This document shows, piece after piece, positions 10,709 through 23,353 of a stretch of 64,000 bases of DNA (its first letter is position 1; every line of letters begins with the position of its first letter). Below the pieces are notes generated by a model. It saw only the letters and a program-made list of their open reading frames with translations. It made no database searches and was not told the origin of the DNA. The stretch spans positions 2,138,413-2,202,412 of the forward strand of contig NC_061783.1 in assembly GCF_022458985.1 (NCBI RefSeq), read 5' to 3'. The position numbers were made by a program, and so were the translations under genes. Source of the stretch: Mugil cephalus (taxonomy: Eukaryota > Chordata > Actinopteri > Mugiliformes > Mugilidae).

Positions 10709-13700
10709 TGTTTGTGTGCCAGTGTTTGGAAGGAGTGAAAGGGGGAAAGTGGATGGTATTCAGCCGTGACTAATGGAAACACACAGAGGAGGGTGCTGCT
10801 AAATTGTTAAATCGATGCCACTTCCACCTCAGCTCCAGATATAGCTGCAATCAGCGATGCGTCCCTTTTCATTAGGCGGCGTTTGACTTTGTCAACCTGG
10901 GACTGCAAGAAAATCCACCACCAGCTAAAACGTTTCATAAAAGCTCTTGAGTAAGTTTATTTAAGTGTCACATCTTCATCAACTTTGATGTTTTTTTTTG
11001 TTTTTTTTTTGCATGCGGGAAACAAAAAGGGAACATCGTCAAAATAAACAAAGAAATGCCTAATTAGAGCCAAATGTTTTATTTAATCAAATAAATTTCA
11101 TTCAACTTTAATTATTAAAAAAGAGTTAGCAAATTTAGCCCACAAAACATTTCAGCTGACACTTTCCAAAACGAAGCACAACAAGAAACAGTGAGAAGTT
11201 GTTTTTTTTTTCTCCCCCATCTTCCTCCTCCTGTTTTCAATTTGGGAACAGTGATAAAGTATTTATCAGAACAGAGAAGGGATCTGCCTGGGCTTTGTAT
11301 GGAATTAACCATTTCAGATTAAATAATTCAGGATGAATTCAACCGAGAATTTCATTCTGTTTCTACTTCATAAATAAGTAATTTAAGATGATAAATAATG
11401 ACATCTGACTTATATCTGTAAAGTTTTCTTTCTTCTTCCCACTGGCAGACAGGGTTCTATTGTGGTATAGGCTACAAATACATTATTTGTATTTTTGCAT
11501 TGTTTGATCTAAATTGAATTTACTAGAACCAAAATGGTTGGTGTAGATTTGACTTCAAAGAGGCGGCGATAGTATCATGAAGGATGTGGAATGGCGGTCA
11601 GATAAGTTGTCGACTCAGTGCTTAGTGGGGTTAAGAGATATAAGGTTACACTTGTTGCCACCCTTGGCTGTCTGACACATGACTTTTCTCATAAGGATAT
11701 ATAGATTCAACTTCAAGAATTTTTATTTTTTTTGCTTATTTCCAGTGTTAATCAGGAATTTCCTGGAAATTCTTCTTCCTCTGCTTTTGTCAATATTTGT
11801 TTTTCTTTCCTTATCATTCATGTTTAATTCATCCTCTTTCTCTGTATTTCATGAATAATTGACAAACAATTATTTACGTTTTGAAGTCACAGCAGACAAT
11901 GCATATTTTGGCCACAGGGGGCAGCAGCTGTGGCCGCAGTCCCTTAATGTTTACATTACACTGGCCTATTTATACATCCCGCAGATATACTGTATGATGC
12001 AGCATCATTTGGAGTCGTGTTCACAGACACCTGAATCCAAGCCTGGCCTTTAGGTGAAAAAATAAGACTTCATTAATCCCCAAGTAAGACATCGTTGATC
12101 CCAAAGGGGGATGTTAAACCCTCCACTATGCTCACCAGCTGGTTACTGACGTTTTTTTTTTCTTTTTTTAAAGAGATTTTTCACTTTAAGCCAAAAGTGA
12201 TGCAATATGAGCTGTGAGACTGAACTACAACAGTGGATTTAAATTGTGAGCTGGCAAAAACAAAAAACAATGAGCTAAAAGACACTACAAATCTTTGCGT
12301 AGCTGAGGGTAACAGAAGAATCTGGCAACGGTTCTCTGTTTGCTCTTCACCTCGAGCAAAAGCTGACATATTACATAAGACTGGTACATAGGAATGCTAG
12401 AAGTTCTGCAGGATATTTCTCTTCTGAATATATTTCTCTTTAACTGGCTAAACAATTTGAATTATTTTAAATAGCCAAAGCTTCCTCTCCCTACCGCTCC
12501 AAACATCTCTTTCCTTCCATCTTCCACCTTCCCTAACTCCTCATTCATCCTCTCACTCGTCTCACCTCACCTCTGCCTGCTCTCGACACACACGAGGGCC
12601 ACTCAACAGCCAGTCTGACACGAAGGCCTGCTCCCTGGGCCATATGACGTGATTAAGACTCAGCGTGTCACTGCACAGGTCGGTCAGTGTTAGACCCACT
12701 GTTTACTCGTCCGGCTCACAGCGTGTGGAGTCGCTTGGCCCTTTGTGTCTCATGGGAGAATCTACACAGGACTGATAAGCTAAAGGCTTTTTATGTGACT
12801 CTGATGTGATCACAAATGTTTTGCGCTCATCATATTAACACTTCTGTATGGTCAAAGTATTATTTTCTCGCCACACTTTGGCCCCTTTTTATGAATCACT
12901 TGTACTTTCAGGCGGAATGTCTGCAGAGGAAGTATTGACAACTTCAAATTACTGTTCTCTGCACCTTCCACCTGACACCTATTTCCTTTCAACACTGCCC
13001 GTGTCTCTGTTGCATACTCAAATACACACATAGGCACACACACTTGCTGGCATACATATACACACAGATCTGAGTCTCTTGTGTCTTGTCACACACACTT
13101 TGGTTTTCCGGGGCTATCAAAGTGCTGAGTGCAAACCCTCTCCTCCAAAAACTGTCACATGTCGCCAGAGGTGTCTCGCTCCCCGCAGTAACCCTCTGAG
13201 CTCCTGGCACAAGAACAAGTCATTATTTCCATGGTAAAGGTCAGAAGCTCTGTCACCTGACTCTAAAGTGGAGCTGAGTGGAGTCGCCCCGAGACCATGA
13301 CCAAAGGTCAGTTTTGTGTTTTGTGTCTCATAACGTGAGCGTAGATTTGAGGAGGATGGGCTGCTCCCAGATCTGTCTGTGAGCCCCCTTTTGGTCACAG
13401 TGGCTTCCAGACATCGAGGCTCAGATAATTGGCTGTAGGGAGCTCCATAATGAGCCTCGGGGTCTGTAATGTGACACATCTTCAAGGAAAAATATTATAA
13501 TAGGGCAATTACAGCAACGAGGAGGAGAGTTTTGCGTGGAGTGACTGATTGTTGTGGAGAGACGCCGTGTTAAGGAATTCAATGGCATTTAACTCCATTA
13601 TCTATTGTGGGGCTCCGTAGTGAGGACACTTTCAATATGATTGCAGGCTCATTTGAGCATATTTTTGTCTGAATGGTCTGACCCAGCTGTGCGGGTCACG

Positions 13701-15042
13701 TTATGTTTAAGGGTTTTATTTGCAATTACTGCCTAATATCATGCAAAAACAGGTAACTGGGTGTTAGTGGTGGAAACTGTGCTGATTTGACAGTTCTGAA
13801 CACAACCCATGAATGTGTCCATCTTCAAATCGGTTGAATCCACCTTTGCAATCTGGAGTTACTCGACTTATATGATGTTGAAGAATATCATACAACACTA
13901 GGTGAAGCATTTAAGGGCAGTGAATAATTAAAGAGTGCAGTTTAACCCAGCAGAAAAACACAGTGCTGTTTAATTCAGAACAATTCATATGCTCAGTTTC
14001 ATCTGAAGATTTTGCCCCTGGCAGTGCCTCCAACTCAACCAAGCACCACCTCTGAACCACTCAGACTTACCAACCGCAAGACCAACCAGTCAGCTCTCTG
14101 ACACTGACCTGGCTCGCCTGCCTCATTTCAACAATGCCCCTCTCTCCCCTTCAATCATCCACTGTGGTCTGACTATAGATGAGGTTAACTACAGCATAAG
14201 CCTCACTTCCAGGAGTCACCGGGGCCAATTATATCAGCCTGACAACTCTTCCCAACCTGAGCTCTATGGTGTGGAAAATGCAGTTCCACTGGCTGCATCA
14301 CTGGGGACAGAACAGGCCAGCGCTGTCTGGAACGCGGGCCAATTTGGCATGCAGAGGTCTATGGAGAATAAGCCTGATGAAATATATATATGATCTTCTT
14401 CAAACATGTATTGTTCCGCGCTGCTGTGTCTTATCAGGCTGGCTCCCTCCTGGTATCTTCCGGGCTTGGCAGCGCAAGACTTTACAGCGCAGATTGTGGG
14501 AAGCCGATGTGCAAGGAATGCTGAGCTTCTCTTAGCGCTGCTTGCAGTATACAGTTCAGGCAAGACTCATTTCACCTACGTATAATTGCAGAGTTTTTAA
14601 CGCAAAAAAAAAAATAAAAAATCTAATTTAGCAATAACAGCACTGTAATAGATTCAAAATTTAAGATTAGGTTAGGTCTATTTTGGAGTTTCTCAATTAC
14701 AAATTTATTGCAAAAAAAAAAAAAACTTTTATTGTTGGATATGGACACAGAAATTTCAGGTTTGTACTTTTAGAAACCATCTCAAACAGGACGTTTTATT
14801 TTTAAAAGAAATGAGTCCTGTCCTTGACCCCTAAAACACATCTGTAGAACACTGCTGACCTCTGTCGTCACACGGTGGAATTGCAACAACCATGACTGGG
14901 TGTAGGAGCATTGGTTCAAAACACTTACTATGCAACACATTTGACCGTTTACGGAACATTTTACATAGCTGAGAACAATGATGTCTCTCATCCAGAAGTC
15001 TTAATTAAGAAATAAAAACACTCTCAGACAGACTACATATAA
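10709..15042. other. Intergenic region between irx4 and ndufs6
   Basis: No gene is supported. Stretches at about 10790-10930, 12590-12770, 13190-13680 and 14040-14540 are unique, balanced in composition and look like candidate regulatory DNA. At 12066-12112 there is a decayed tail with TTAATCCCC and TTGATCCCAAAGGGGGA, typical of fish interspersed repeats. A-rich runs occur near 14604 and 14713. The two open frames at 14264-14563 are mutual antisense shadows without domain similarity. Confidence 0.5.
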
Positions 15043-15048
15043 TTTATT
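15043..15048 (-). terminator. ndufs6 polyadenylation signal
   Basis: TTTATT on the plus strand reads AATAAA on the minus strand, 48 bases past the ndufs6 stop codon. This would give a very short 3' UTR, as is common for small complex I subunits. Confidence 0.7.
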
Positions 15049-15095
15049 AACCAATATGGCAATTTATACAGGGAAGCAAAGACAGGGGTAATGTT

Positions 15096-17610
15096 TCAGT
15101 GATGATGCTTCTGCTTGAACTGTAATCCACAGTAGCCACATGTTCCCACTTTTGTGTCTTTATCCTTGGGAAAGAAATAGAAGAGTTAGTGTTGGGACAT
15201 TTGCATATTCTTATGTTAAAGTGATTATAACAAGGCTATTTGATAAAAATCCATACAGACTAGTGTAAAGGAAGGCTATAGTCCATGTTGGTGAGATTAA
15301 ATGATGCAACTTATACTTAACATATTGATTATTTGAGCTACAGCTGGAGAAACTGTAGGTTTTGCCAAAAGTTTATTGGTCTGTACTCTTACTTTTTTAC
15401 ATGGTAGCGCTGGTTATGCAAGTAGTACAAAGAAAAAAGTTGTAGCGCACACAGGTGGACAGTTAGTTAACATGTTTATTGGCAAAATATATTTGATACT
15501 GACAAGAAATTCAGAAACATTGTTGAGCTATGTTTCAAAAAATTGTCACAAGGGTGAAGTGTGTTTGAAAATAACGTATTAGTATCTTAATCTAATGAAG
15601 GACTAATTTCTTTAAACCAAATAAATTATTTTAGTCACAACTTTCGGGACAGAAAAGACAACTAGAAAAAAAAAAGATATTTGGCCAAAAGGGGCTCCTT
15701 GAACAGCACTGGTCATTGGCTGCATTAATTAGCTTCTGTGTTTCTAGATGGTCCAGGTTTAACATGCAGACAGCATACACGTGTGTGTGTGTGCATTTAC
15801 TTTTTAGACATGATATCAGCACAACTCCATCACACATGGGTGAATGGAAACATATTTCTCTTACAAAGAATGATTTTTAGTAGCAATGTAAATTGTCATG
15901 TTGTACAACACTGACATGACGTTCAACGATGTATACAATTCTTCAGAGCAAAGGCCCTTTGTTTAAGGATTTATTGTTGACTACTTACGAAATGTGACTG
16001 TGACCTAATTTCCTTTCAGGGATGAATAAAGTGATCAATCAATCTATCAATCTATCTGTTAAGCACACTGAACCACATAAAGACATAAAGCCCTGGTAAG
16101 TTGAAATCGTACTAATTAAACAAATGCCATCAGATGAGGTAATGCAAAGATGGCTGAGCTTTAGGCCCATTATATTTAATTCAATCCAGTTTAACAGCAC
16201 CTTAAACTACATCCAGTTAAATTACAAATTTTCCTACACTATTTCAACATAAATCAATTAAATAACAGTCATGAAGCTGAATGTAGAGCAGGACTGTTAT
16301 ATATTATCAATGTTATGCCAAATGTTTCAATAAGTGAGTGCATATAGTCAGATATCTATCTGGATGCAGAATGCTATATTGTCATAGCCTGTGTGTTCAG
16401 AGAATGCTTCAAATATTTCCTGCTGCTCCAGGCTCACATTAATAGAAATAAATATATTATTTGAAATTTGTTGCCTACAGAACTCTGGAAGAAGTTCAAC
16501 CAGGACGGAAACCTTCAAAGTTACTGCTTAAATGATTTTGTCTTACTGAGGCACTTAGGTTCTTACCAAGTTGATGTAGACTTTGGGGTGACCGAGAGCT
16601 CCTCCACCTCCATCGCAAGACACCACTCTGGCCCCAACTTCACTCACTGGCTCCTCGGCCACCAACTTGATGGCAAAGTTCTTATTCACCTTATCGTAAA
16701 TAATTAAAAAAAGGAAGAAAAAAACGTAACAATACATCTCATAAAACATGAAAAAACATAACATGATAGACAATTTTGAAAGTCTGAGACACTTGCTGCA
16801 TACAGTGTTTTCACCTTTTTGGGATTGTGACCTTATTTTTGCTGATGTATAAAAAAATAAGAGCAGGAATACATTTAAAATTAAAATGGACTATTGATGG
16901 CTTTTGTGGGGTGTAATAATAGTAATAATTCCATGACAACCTTATAGGTTGAAAATCATTCGGATTGTCATTATTATTATTGTTATTGTTATACGTAGTA
17001 GCCTTTTTTGAGATAATGAGTTAAATTGAACATTACAAGACATCTGAACCTCGTTAAACTTGTTTGTTGGTTTCTTCTTACCTCTTTCTGTCTTCCAACG
17101 AATCTGGCTCTCCTGGGATCTTTTTCATCAAAGACCTGAAAGGAAGCACTCATGTTAAATGCATTTGAGCAACAGCGGCGTCTTTCTGTATTATTATAAC
17201 TTAACCATTTTGTTAACAGTTTTGCTAACACGGAGCAAAAACACGAGTTGTCCTTTAAAACAAAAATCTGCATTAGCTTGCTTTTACTTGTCTCATAATC
17301 AAATACCGACATTTGCATGTAGAAGAAACATATTAACATTATTGAAAAGAAAGGTTAGTCCGATGATGGACGTAATGGTGCTATTGGCTACAGGGATGCT
17401 AGGCTAAGGTTAGCTAACGTAGGTTGGTGGGCAATATTTATTAAAAAAAAATAGATTAAATCTTACCTGGCCAGTGTGAGTAATGGCCTCACCGGTACTG
17501 GCAACCTCTACGCTGTAACGATGAGCAGGCACAGCAGCCACCCTCAAAGGGGAAACGAGCACCTTAGCATTTTTACTGAAGGACAGTACTCTACCCACTG
17601 CGGCCGCCAT
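15096..17610 (-). CDS. ndufs6: NADH:ubiquinone oxidoreductase subunit S6 (complex I 13 kDa A subunit)
   Basis: A nuclear-encoded accessory subunit of mitochondrial complex I that binds zinc at the peripheral arm. Coding exons in transcript order: 17610-17467, 17135-17082, 16689-16567 and 15164-15096. All introns are GT-AG and phase 0, giving 129 residues (human 124). The N-terminus, with [16 protein letters not shown], is basic and hydroxylated like a mitochondrial presequence. The family core FVGRQKE is at residues 60-66, and [17 protein letters not shown] at 91-107. The C-terminus reads [16 protein letters not shown]. The zinc ligands expected from the family are present: Cys91, His100, Cys116 and Cys119. 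The gene is divergent from mrpl36, as in human. Confidence 0.96.
16003..16060 (+). repeat. Retroposon tail with ATCA/ATCT simple repeats
   Basis: In ndufs6 intron 3, GATGAATAAAGTGATCAATC runs into ATCAATCTATCAATCTATC. This is the pattern of a fish non-LTR element tail (GGATxAATAAAGTATCTATC-like). The body of the element is not recognisable upstream. Confidence 0.45.
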
Positions 17611-17998
17611 GTTTACAACAACCGGATTTTTTCCCAAGGTGCATTGCTGCCTTGCATAGATCCGTTTTATTGGGAAATTAATACCCCGAGTTTTGCCTGT
17701 CAGGTACAAACTACTAATCTAATTCGTATATTTTGATATATATTCGTAAAATGAACAACAAAGTGCGTGGATATGTGGAGTTAGAGCATACAAATAGCGA
17801 GAGAGGCATGTGTTTTCAAAAAACAGAAAGGATACATCTCTGAAAGGCAAAACTGAGGACATCACCTTTCGCAAGTTTCGCACGTCGGAAGCTGGTGCTG
17901 TATAAACCTACAAGCAAGAACCTCGCCGCGGTCGAAATTAAAGCACATCATTCAGGGGCTTAACCCCCCGGTTGGATCTTTTCAGGACGTCTTGACAG
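17611..17998. promoter_or_regulatory. Shared divergent promoter of ndufs6 and mrpl36, with probable mrpl36 5' exon
   Basis: ndufs6 starts leftward at 17610. A likely non-coding first exon of mrpl36 ends at a donor GACAG|GTTTGT at 17998/17999 and would join the acceptor TTTGCAG at 19274-19280. Between them is a CG-containing stretch with CGGAAG at 17886-17891, an ETS/GABP-type site common in promoters of nuclear genes for mitochondrial proteins. The ndufs6 start context, AAACATGGCGGCC on the minus strand, matches a YY1-type motif. The motifs are seen directly; shared use as a bidirectional promoter is inferred from the arrangement known in mammals. Confidence 0.5.
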
Positions 17999-18811
17999 GT
18001 TTGTTCACATTTTCGGCTATGTGACATGACCGTGTTCTTTCTGGAATCAATTTGTTGGCCGTTTAATGTCTTGCTTTGACTCTAGCAGGCCAGCTCTGAC
18101 ATGCTCGTCTCCTTGGCATGTTGCACAGCTAATGCTACGGTGACACCGGGCTGAGGCATTTTTGTGTAACACAGTGACGCTGAAGTTTTTCTAATGTGTA
18201 AATGGAATTTGCTGTCTGTTTTATTCTTTGTGCATTCGGTTATTCCAGGAATCGTATCGTATACATTTGCTTGCTAACTCATTAGCTACCTTAGTGAAAA
18301 CGAATGCATTCTGGTATAGCAGTGCTGCTGCACTAAACGCTTAATACTTGATCTAATGTTCAGTTTATATTGAATCCAGCGTCAGAACTGTGGTAAATCA
18401 ATTGGATGATCATTTGGAGGATATAATTGGGATCGATAAGCTAACATTCGCGTGTTAGCTTATCCCGCTGACTGTAACTTTCTGTTGAAGCAAACACACT
18501 TGAAACAAATGCTGAATGTCAGAACTTTCATGAAAATATGATCTGGAGCAGGACTGGCATCTTAGAACGAGTGATTAATTTAACTGTATTGAACTGATAT
18601 CTGAGTTAATGTTTCATAGGATTGCTGAACAGGATTTACCTTATAATAATCATACTTTGTCATATATTTTTACTTGGAACGTCTATATTTCATACAACAG
18701 TATGGAATTCTGTGTGTGATTACTCTTGGTTTAATGTAGTAGTCTTGGGAGAAATTAAAAATGACCCCGAGAGGAATAGTTGCCCACGGTGATTCTTAAG
18801 ATGTCATAGTA

Positions 18812-18935
18812 TAGAATCAGAATCAGCTTTATTGTATGTATGTGAGCACATACAAGGAATTTGACTCTGGTCTCTTTGCTCATTGGTACAAAGCAAAGCA
18901 GTTAAATAGACATAAAAACAAAAGCGTACAAAACA
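18812..18935 (+). repeat. Teleost interspersed repeat
   Basis: It begins AGAATCAGAATCAGCTTTAT and continues with ACATACAAGGAATTTGACTC and an A-rich tail. This string is very common in fish genomes as an interspersed element. It lies in the probable 5' UTR intron of mrpl36. The family name is not assigned. Confidence 0.6.
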
Positions 18936-19291
18936 AAAGAAAAAAATTGAGAAAATAAAGGTCAGGAGAAGGTAGATACATGCTCCCATTTAATGGCATA
19001 GTTTAGTTTGTATTAGTTTCTTAGAGGTGTGGTTGTGTGGTGTACGCCTCCATAGCCAGTGTATCACCTGATGGTCGTCAGCAAGTAATGGACTGCTGTG
19101 CACTGGGTCACCAGCAAAAAACAGATTTTAGCCATGTTAAATAATGCCCACCTAATTAGTCAGGTCTTTTGGACAGGAAACCCAACTAAATACTTTTCCA
19201 ATACCTGAATAAAAATTTCAGCTTGATATCACAAAATCCAGTGAAACACCCCAGACTAAAAGTATGATCGTTCTTTGCAGCCTTTGACACC

Positions 19292-19669
19292 ATGACCACT
19301 CTCCTGGTGAAGCACCTGGCTACCTCCCTAACTCAGCGAGTGGCCCAGATGAGCCGGTTACGTCTGACCTTCTCATCAGCAGCCAGTGCTTACAGATGTC
19401 TGTGCACACTCGCTACTGCTCCTCGCACACTGCTCCTAACATCAACCGGGGTCGTCTCGGCCCAGCCCCCCTCCGCTGGCTTCTCCGCTCACTGTGGACA
19501 ATCTCTGTTGGGACAGTGTCATCACCTTGCCTCCATCCAGCCCTCTGCAGGGATGAAAACCAAGACTTCCCTGAAGAGGCGCTGCAAGGACTGCTTCTTT
19601 GTACGAAGGAGGGGCCGTTTGTTTGTGTTTTGCAAGACGAATCCAAGACACAAGCAGAGACAAGGCTAA
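19292..19669 (+). CDS. mrpl36: Mitochondrial large ribosomal subunit protein bL36m
   Basis: A single coding exon of 125 residues encodes the mitochondrial version of bacterial ribosomal protein L36. The last 38 residues, starting [14 protein letters not shown] and ending NPRHKQRQG, align along the whole bacterial protein. The zinc ribbon ligands Cys98, Cys101, Cys114 and His120 are present. The long Ser/Thr/Arg-rich N-terminus is a mitochondrial targeting region, as in human MRPL36 (103 residues). The start ACC-ATG-A lies 11 bases after a strong acceptor (TTCTTTGCAG), which implies a non-coding upstream exon. The next in-frame Met, residue 20, is a less likely start because it would cut the presequence. 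Overlapping frames in this interval are shadows. Confidence 0.96.
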   Translation: MTTLLVKHLATSLTQRVAQMSRLRLTFSSAASAYRCLCTLATAPRTLLLTSTGVVSAQPPSAGFSAHCGQSLLGQCHHLASIQPSAGMKTKTSLKRRCKDCFFVRRRGRLFVFCKTNPRHKQRQG

Positions 19670-19730
19670 AGTGTTGAAGGATTGTTGAGAAAATGATTTT
19701 GTTGTGGATGTTTCAAAACTGTGCTGCAGT

Positions 19731-19736
19731 AATAAA
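19731..19736 (+). terminator. mrpl36 polyadenylation signal
   Basis: AATAAA 62 bases after the mrpl36 stop codon, giving a short 3' UTR. Confidence 0.7.
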
Positions 19737-19739
19737 TAG

Positions 19740-22145
19740 TCTGACTGAAAACGGCTCAAGGCTCCTTTGACGCTTTTTTGTTTTTCCCTCTTATCAGAAG
19801 TGGCCTTTAGTATTTTCTTCACAGCAAAGGAGCCACATTGTTTTTGCCTCAGATTTCATCATCAGTGATTCATTTTAATAGTCTAGGTGTTGACACCCAT
19901 TAAAACACTTGGCTCAGAAAAGAAAAATATATCTTCAAAATACTCTCAATTGTTGAATGGCTGAAATCCTGAATTAAGAAATTTGGTCTCATCGGTTCTT
20001 GAGCGTTTTCACAGTGTTAAGAGGAGGTGATGCAACAGAGTAGTAAATCTCTGTCCTAACTTTTTTTGAAATTCATTGGTGGCATCAAATCCAAAATGAG
20101 CACATAGGCTATGTTTTCCAGAAAAATTTAAGTTGCTGTTGGCACTTGATTTCACTATTTTTAGTGTAACAATAAAATTAATTGCATTGTATTTTCAGTT
20201 ACATTTCACTCAGCATCTCACTATTTTATTTTTTTATGCAGGAACTGTAAATCAGTTCTTGAATTACATAGACTGAGTAGCTGACTTGTTCATGTTGTCC
20301 AAATTATTAAAAAAAGAATAAAGTTAACCAGCATACCCCCTTCTTTGTCAGATTCACTTACACTTCTCTTCCACTAGAGGGAGACCAAGTCTTTGCTACA
20401 AGAACACAGGCTCCAACCTTTTCCTTATCATTGATATTTAAGGCATCTGTGACGCAGTTTGCCTCCTAGGTTGGTGATAAATTATTTTATAAGTTCTTCT
20501 ATTTGACTACTCTACTTTATGTCCACATTTTATGTTGTTTTATGATTTCTTAAAGACAGAAAGCTGAATGCACACAAAGCAAAATGAACCCGGCTGGTTG
20601 AAAGATGTTTGGCAACAAACACTGAATGTAGGACTGGGCCTGCTTTAATGGTTTCTAAAGGTTAATATTTACTGATGGAGAAACACTTAAAGACTGGGTT
20701 CAGGAAGCTCCAGTCTTCCAGTGTTTGTTATCATTCAATAAAATTTCAGAGAAACTGAAAGTCATGGTTATAGAGAAACACGTTCCCTCTGGTGTGGCTC
20801 CCTTTTGTGAGTTTAGGCTAGACTGAGCTCATGGACAGAGGAAGTGTTTGATGTGAAGTTGATAAACCCGTGATCTGGGGACACCATACATAGATGAGAG
20901 ATCTGTGGCTGTAAGGCTCATCAAAGTCTGTTTACATGGGCAACTGCTGTCATCTAGGAAATAAAAGAAGAAATGGATGGGTGGATCAAATGTGGGAGTG
21001 AACCTCAGATGCCTGTTGTCCTTGAATCAGAGCCAGTCTTGTCAGACATCTCAAAAATGCATACTGCAGCTAGTGAGTTTGTGTCACAGGAGTGTATGTG
21101 GCTGTTGCTGTGATTATGTCGCTTTGATGCGAGACATAACTGTTTCAGATTGTCCTTTTGTGTTTACAGAAAGTCCAAGTTGTGAAGGGTGAGCCTAAAT
21201 TTGTATAGCCTGGTGTTTCTAAATACATAATCTTGGGAAGTTTCAATTATTCCGCTACAGGTTTAAGTGTCACTTTTGATGGTCACTAGATGACAATAGA
21301 TGAACCACAATTACCAGTACATACAGGTGTTCATGTTGCAAACACAATAAATCCTTCTGACTCTGTAGCCACTGGTCATGATATGCATTTGTCTCTTAGC
21401 ACCACAATGAGGTTAACATTTTAGGTCTTTATTGGAAACCCCCTATTCCAGAAGCTGTTGTATTGGGTGCTGTCACAAGAATAGGAAACGTGATAACTTT
21501 AATCTCCTGACTTTTCATGAGATTGTGGTAAATGTCAGTATAATTGGGGAAAAGTTACATGCAGGCACCTTTAACATGAATCTAATTTTCAATTAAATAT
21601 ATTATATGTATGTAACAGACATCCCTTTGTTCATTTACTGTGTACACTAAACTCTCCCAAAGCAATTTCTGTATAACAGTACTGTAATTCAAATGTTTTT
21701 TTTTTTTTTTTTTCTCATTCCGTCCGCTCTGAACAGCTCAGGAGAAATAAGTATCCTTATGGCAGTGATCCAGCAATCCTAGAAACAGGAAATGCCTTAA
21801 ATGCAGCCATAATTAAGACACACTGCTGTGACAAGTCAGAACGGTGTATTGTTGCATTTATGTCGTTAATTATTCAAACGGTTATTTATAAGATAACTTA
21901 GTCATATATTATGTATGAATATAGGTTATATATTGTATGTGTGTGTTAATGTTTGCACTTAGTCTGCCATTGCTTTCAAAATAAAAGCCCTAACAAAACA
22001 TAATGTACAACACATTTGAGTCGCAAGCTGAAAACTCAAATAATAACAAATAGAAACTGCGTAGCACACAACAAAGTGTTATTCACAACATGAGGGCACG
22101 CGTCGTCGACACAGCATCGTTTAAAAAAAAAACACGCTGCACTAC
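19740..22145. other. Intergenic region between mrpl36 and lpcat1
   Basis: No gene, RNA gene or clear mobile element is seen in these 2.4 kb. There is a T run of about 19 bases near 21698. Open frames are short and without domains. Confidence 0.5.
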
Positions 22146-22195
22146 TTTAAAAGCTGGACAGGCGAGTTTTATTTTGAATCTCGTTACCGGAAACC
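22146..22195 (+). promoter_or_regulatory. Candidate lpcat1 core promoter
   Basis: TTTAAAAG at 22146-22153 is TATA-like, and CCGGAA at 22187-22192 is an ETS core. Sequence around 22099-22115 is CG-rich compared with the region upstream. A start near 22180 would place the upstream ORF at 22196 in the 5' UTR. The start position is inferred. Confidence 0.3.
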
Positions 22196-22384
22196 ATGCC
22201 CCGGTTTAATCAGGCCAGCTTGCTGGGAGCAGCAGTCAGTGAGCTGCCCTCCTCCTCCTCCTCCTCCATGCCATCCCCGCCCAGCAGCATCAGTCTGTCT
22301 CTGCCGGGGCCAGGGGTCGGACACGGCGTCAAACAGCCCAGTAAACTCCTCAGCGCTCACAGGACACGACTTTCCTTTAGTTGA
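22196..22384 (+). other. Upstream ORF ahead of lpcat1
   Basis: A 62-codon frame starting ACC-ATG-C and ending TGA, 22 bases before the lpcat1 start codon and out of frame with it. It includes a CTC repeat read as a run of six serines. It has no similarity I recognise. If transcribed with lpcat1 it could lower translation of the main frame, but the lpcat1 transcription start is unknown. Confidence 0.35.
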
Positions 22385-22406
22385 CGGGGTGTCAGCTTGT
22401 CATAAA

Positions 22407-23292
22407 ATGAAGGCGTCCAACGGTTACCCCAGAGGAGTGGGCACAAACCCGTTCCTCCACGAACCGAAATTCACCGCGACGGAGAAAATAAAGGTAAGGC
22501 GAGTGAGAAAACCCACGGTGCTCTGTGCATGTGTAGTGAAACGCCTTCTTTCGCCCTCTAAAGTTGCTTTCAACGTACCGCGTGCGGTTTATGTTATTTC
22601 GTCAGTTTCTCGCAGCTATACTCTACCCACCTTGTTTGGGCTGTGTAGTAACGTGGCGTGTTTGCGGGACAGTTGACGCTCAAGTAAAGGTAAAATATAC
22701 ACATTGTTATATAAAGCAAGCAGACGTCCTTCATCACTGGGAGCTGCGGGGTAAGGTTGTCTGTCTAGGGAATCTGTTTACTGGTTGTACTGGTCATTTC
22801 AGAAACTTTTAGATTTTGTTAACCTGCTACATATATTTCATTTACGTTTATCTTGGGTGTCTTAGCTCGGTTCGATGTACTATTGAGTGTCAGATCACTA
22901 CAAAGGCTGCAACAAACTGCTAATGTGAACTATATAAAGTCTGTAGCCTCAGAGATAACAGGAACACCTGTGCAGTCTCACATTAAACCAACAGTTCTTT
23001 TTCCCCCACTCACACGCACATATTGTAGTATCTGTGCTGCCCCATGTGCTGCATTGGATTGTAAGTGTTGTCACTATAAGAGCAGCCACTAAGCCACATT
23101 TTACTGCTGAATGGATAGCACCAAGCCAGAGATGAATCTTGATTCACCCTATTTGCATATCAGATATTTGCATTGTGTTTTTGATCTTCCCCTGTTTTCA
23201 TGGCAAGAGCCCACACAAAATACACAACAAGCCCCTCCCCCACCCACCCACCCACCCACCCCCCCACCCACCCACCACCCCACACCCACACA

Positions 23293-23353
<61 letters not shown>

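Noticed and set aside
22239..22676. 145-codon frame that includes lpcat1 exon 1
   Set aside because: The upstream part is proline-rich translation of a CTC repeat region, and the downstream part reads through the donor at 22494. Only 22407-22493 fits LPCAT1.
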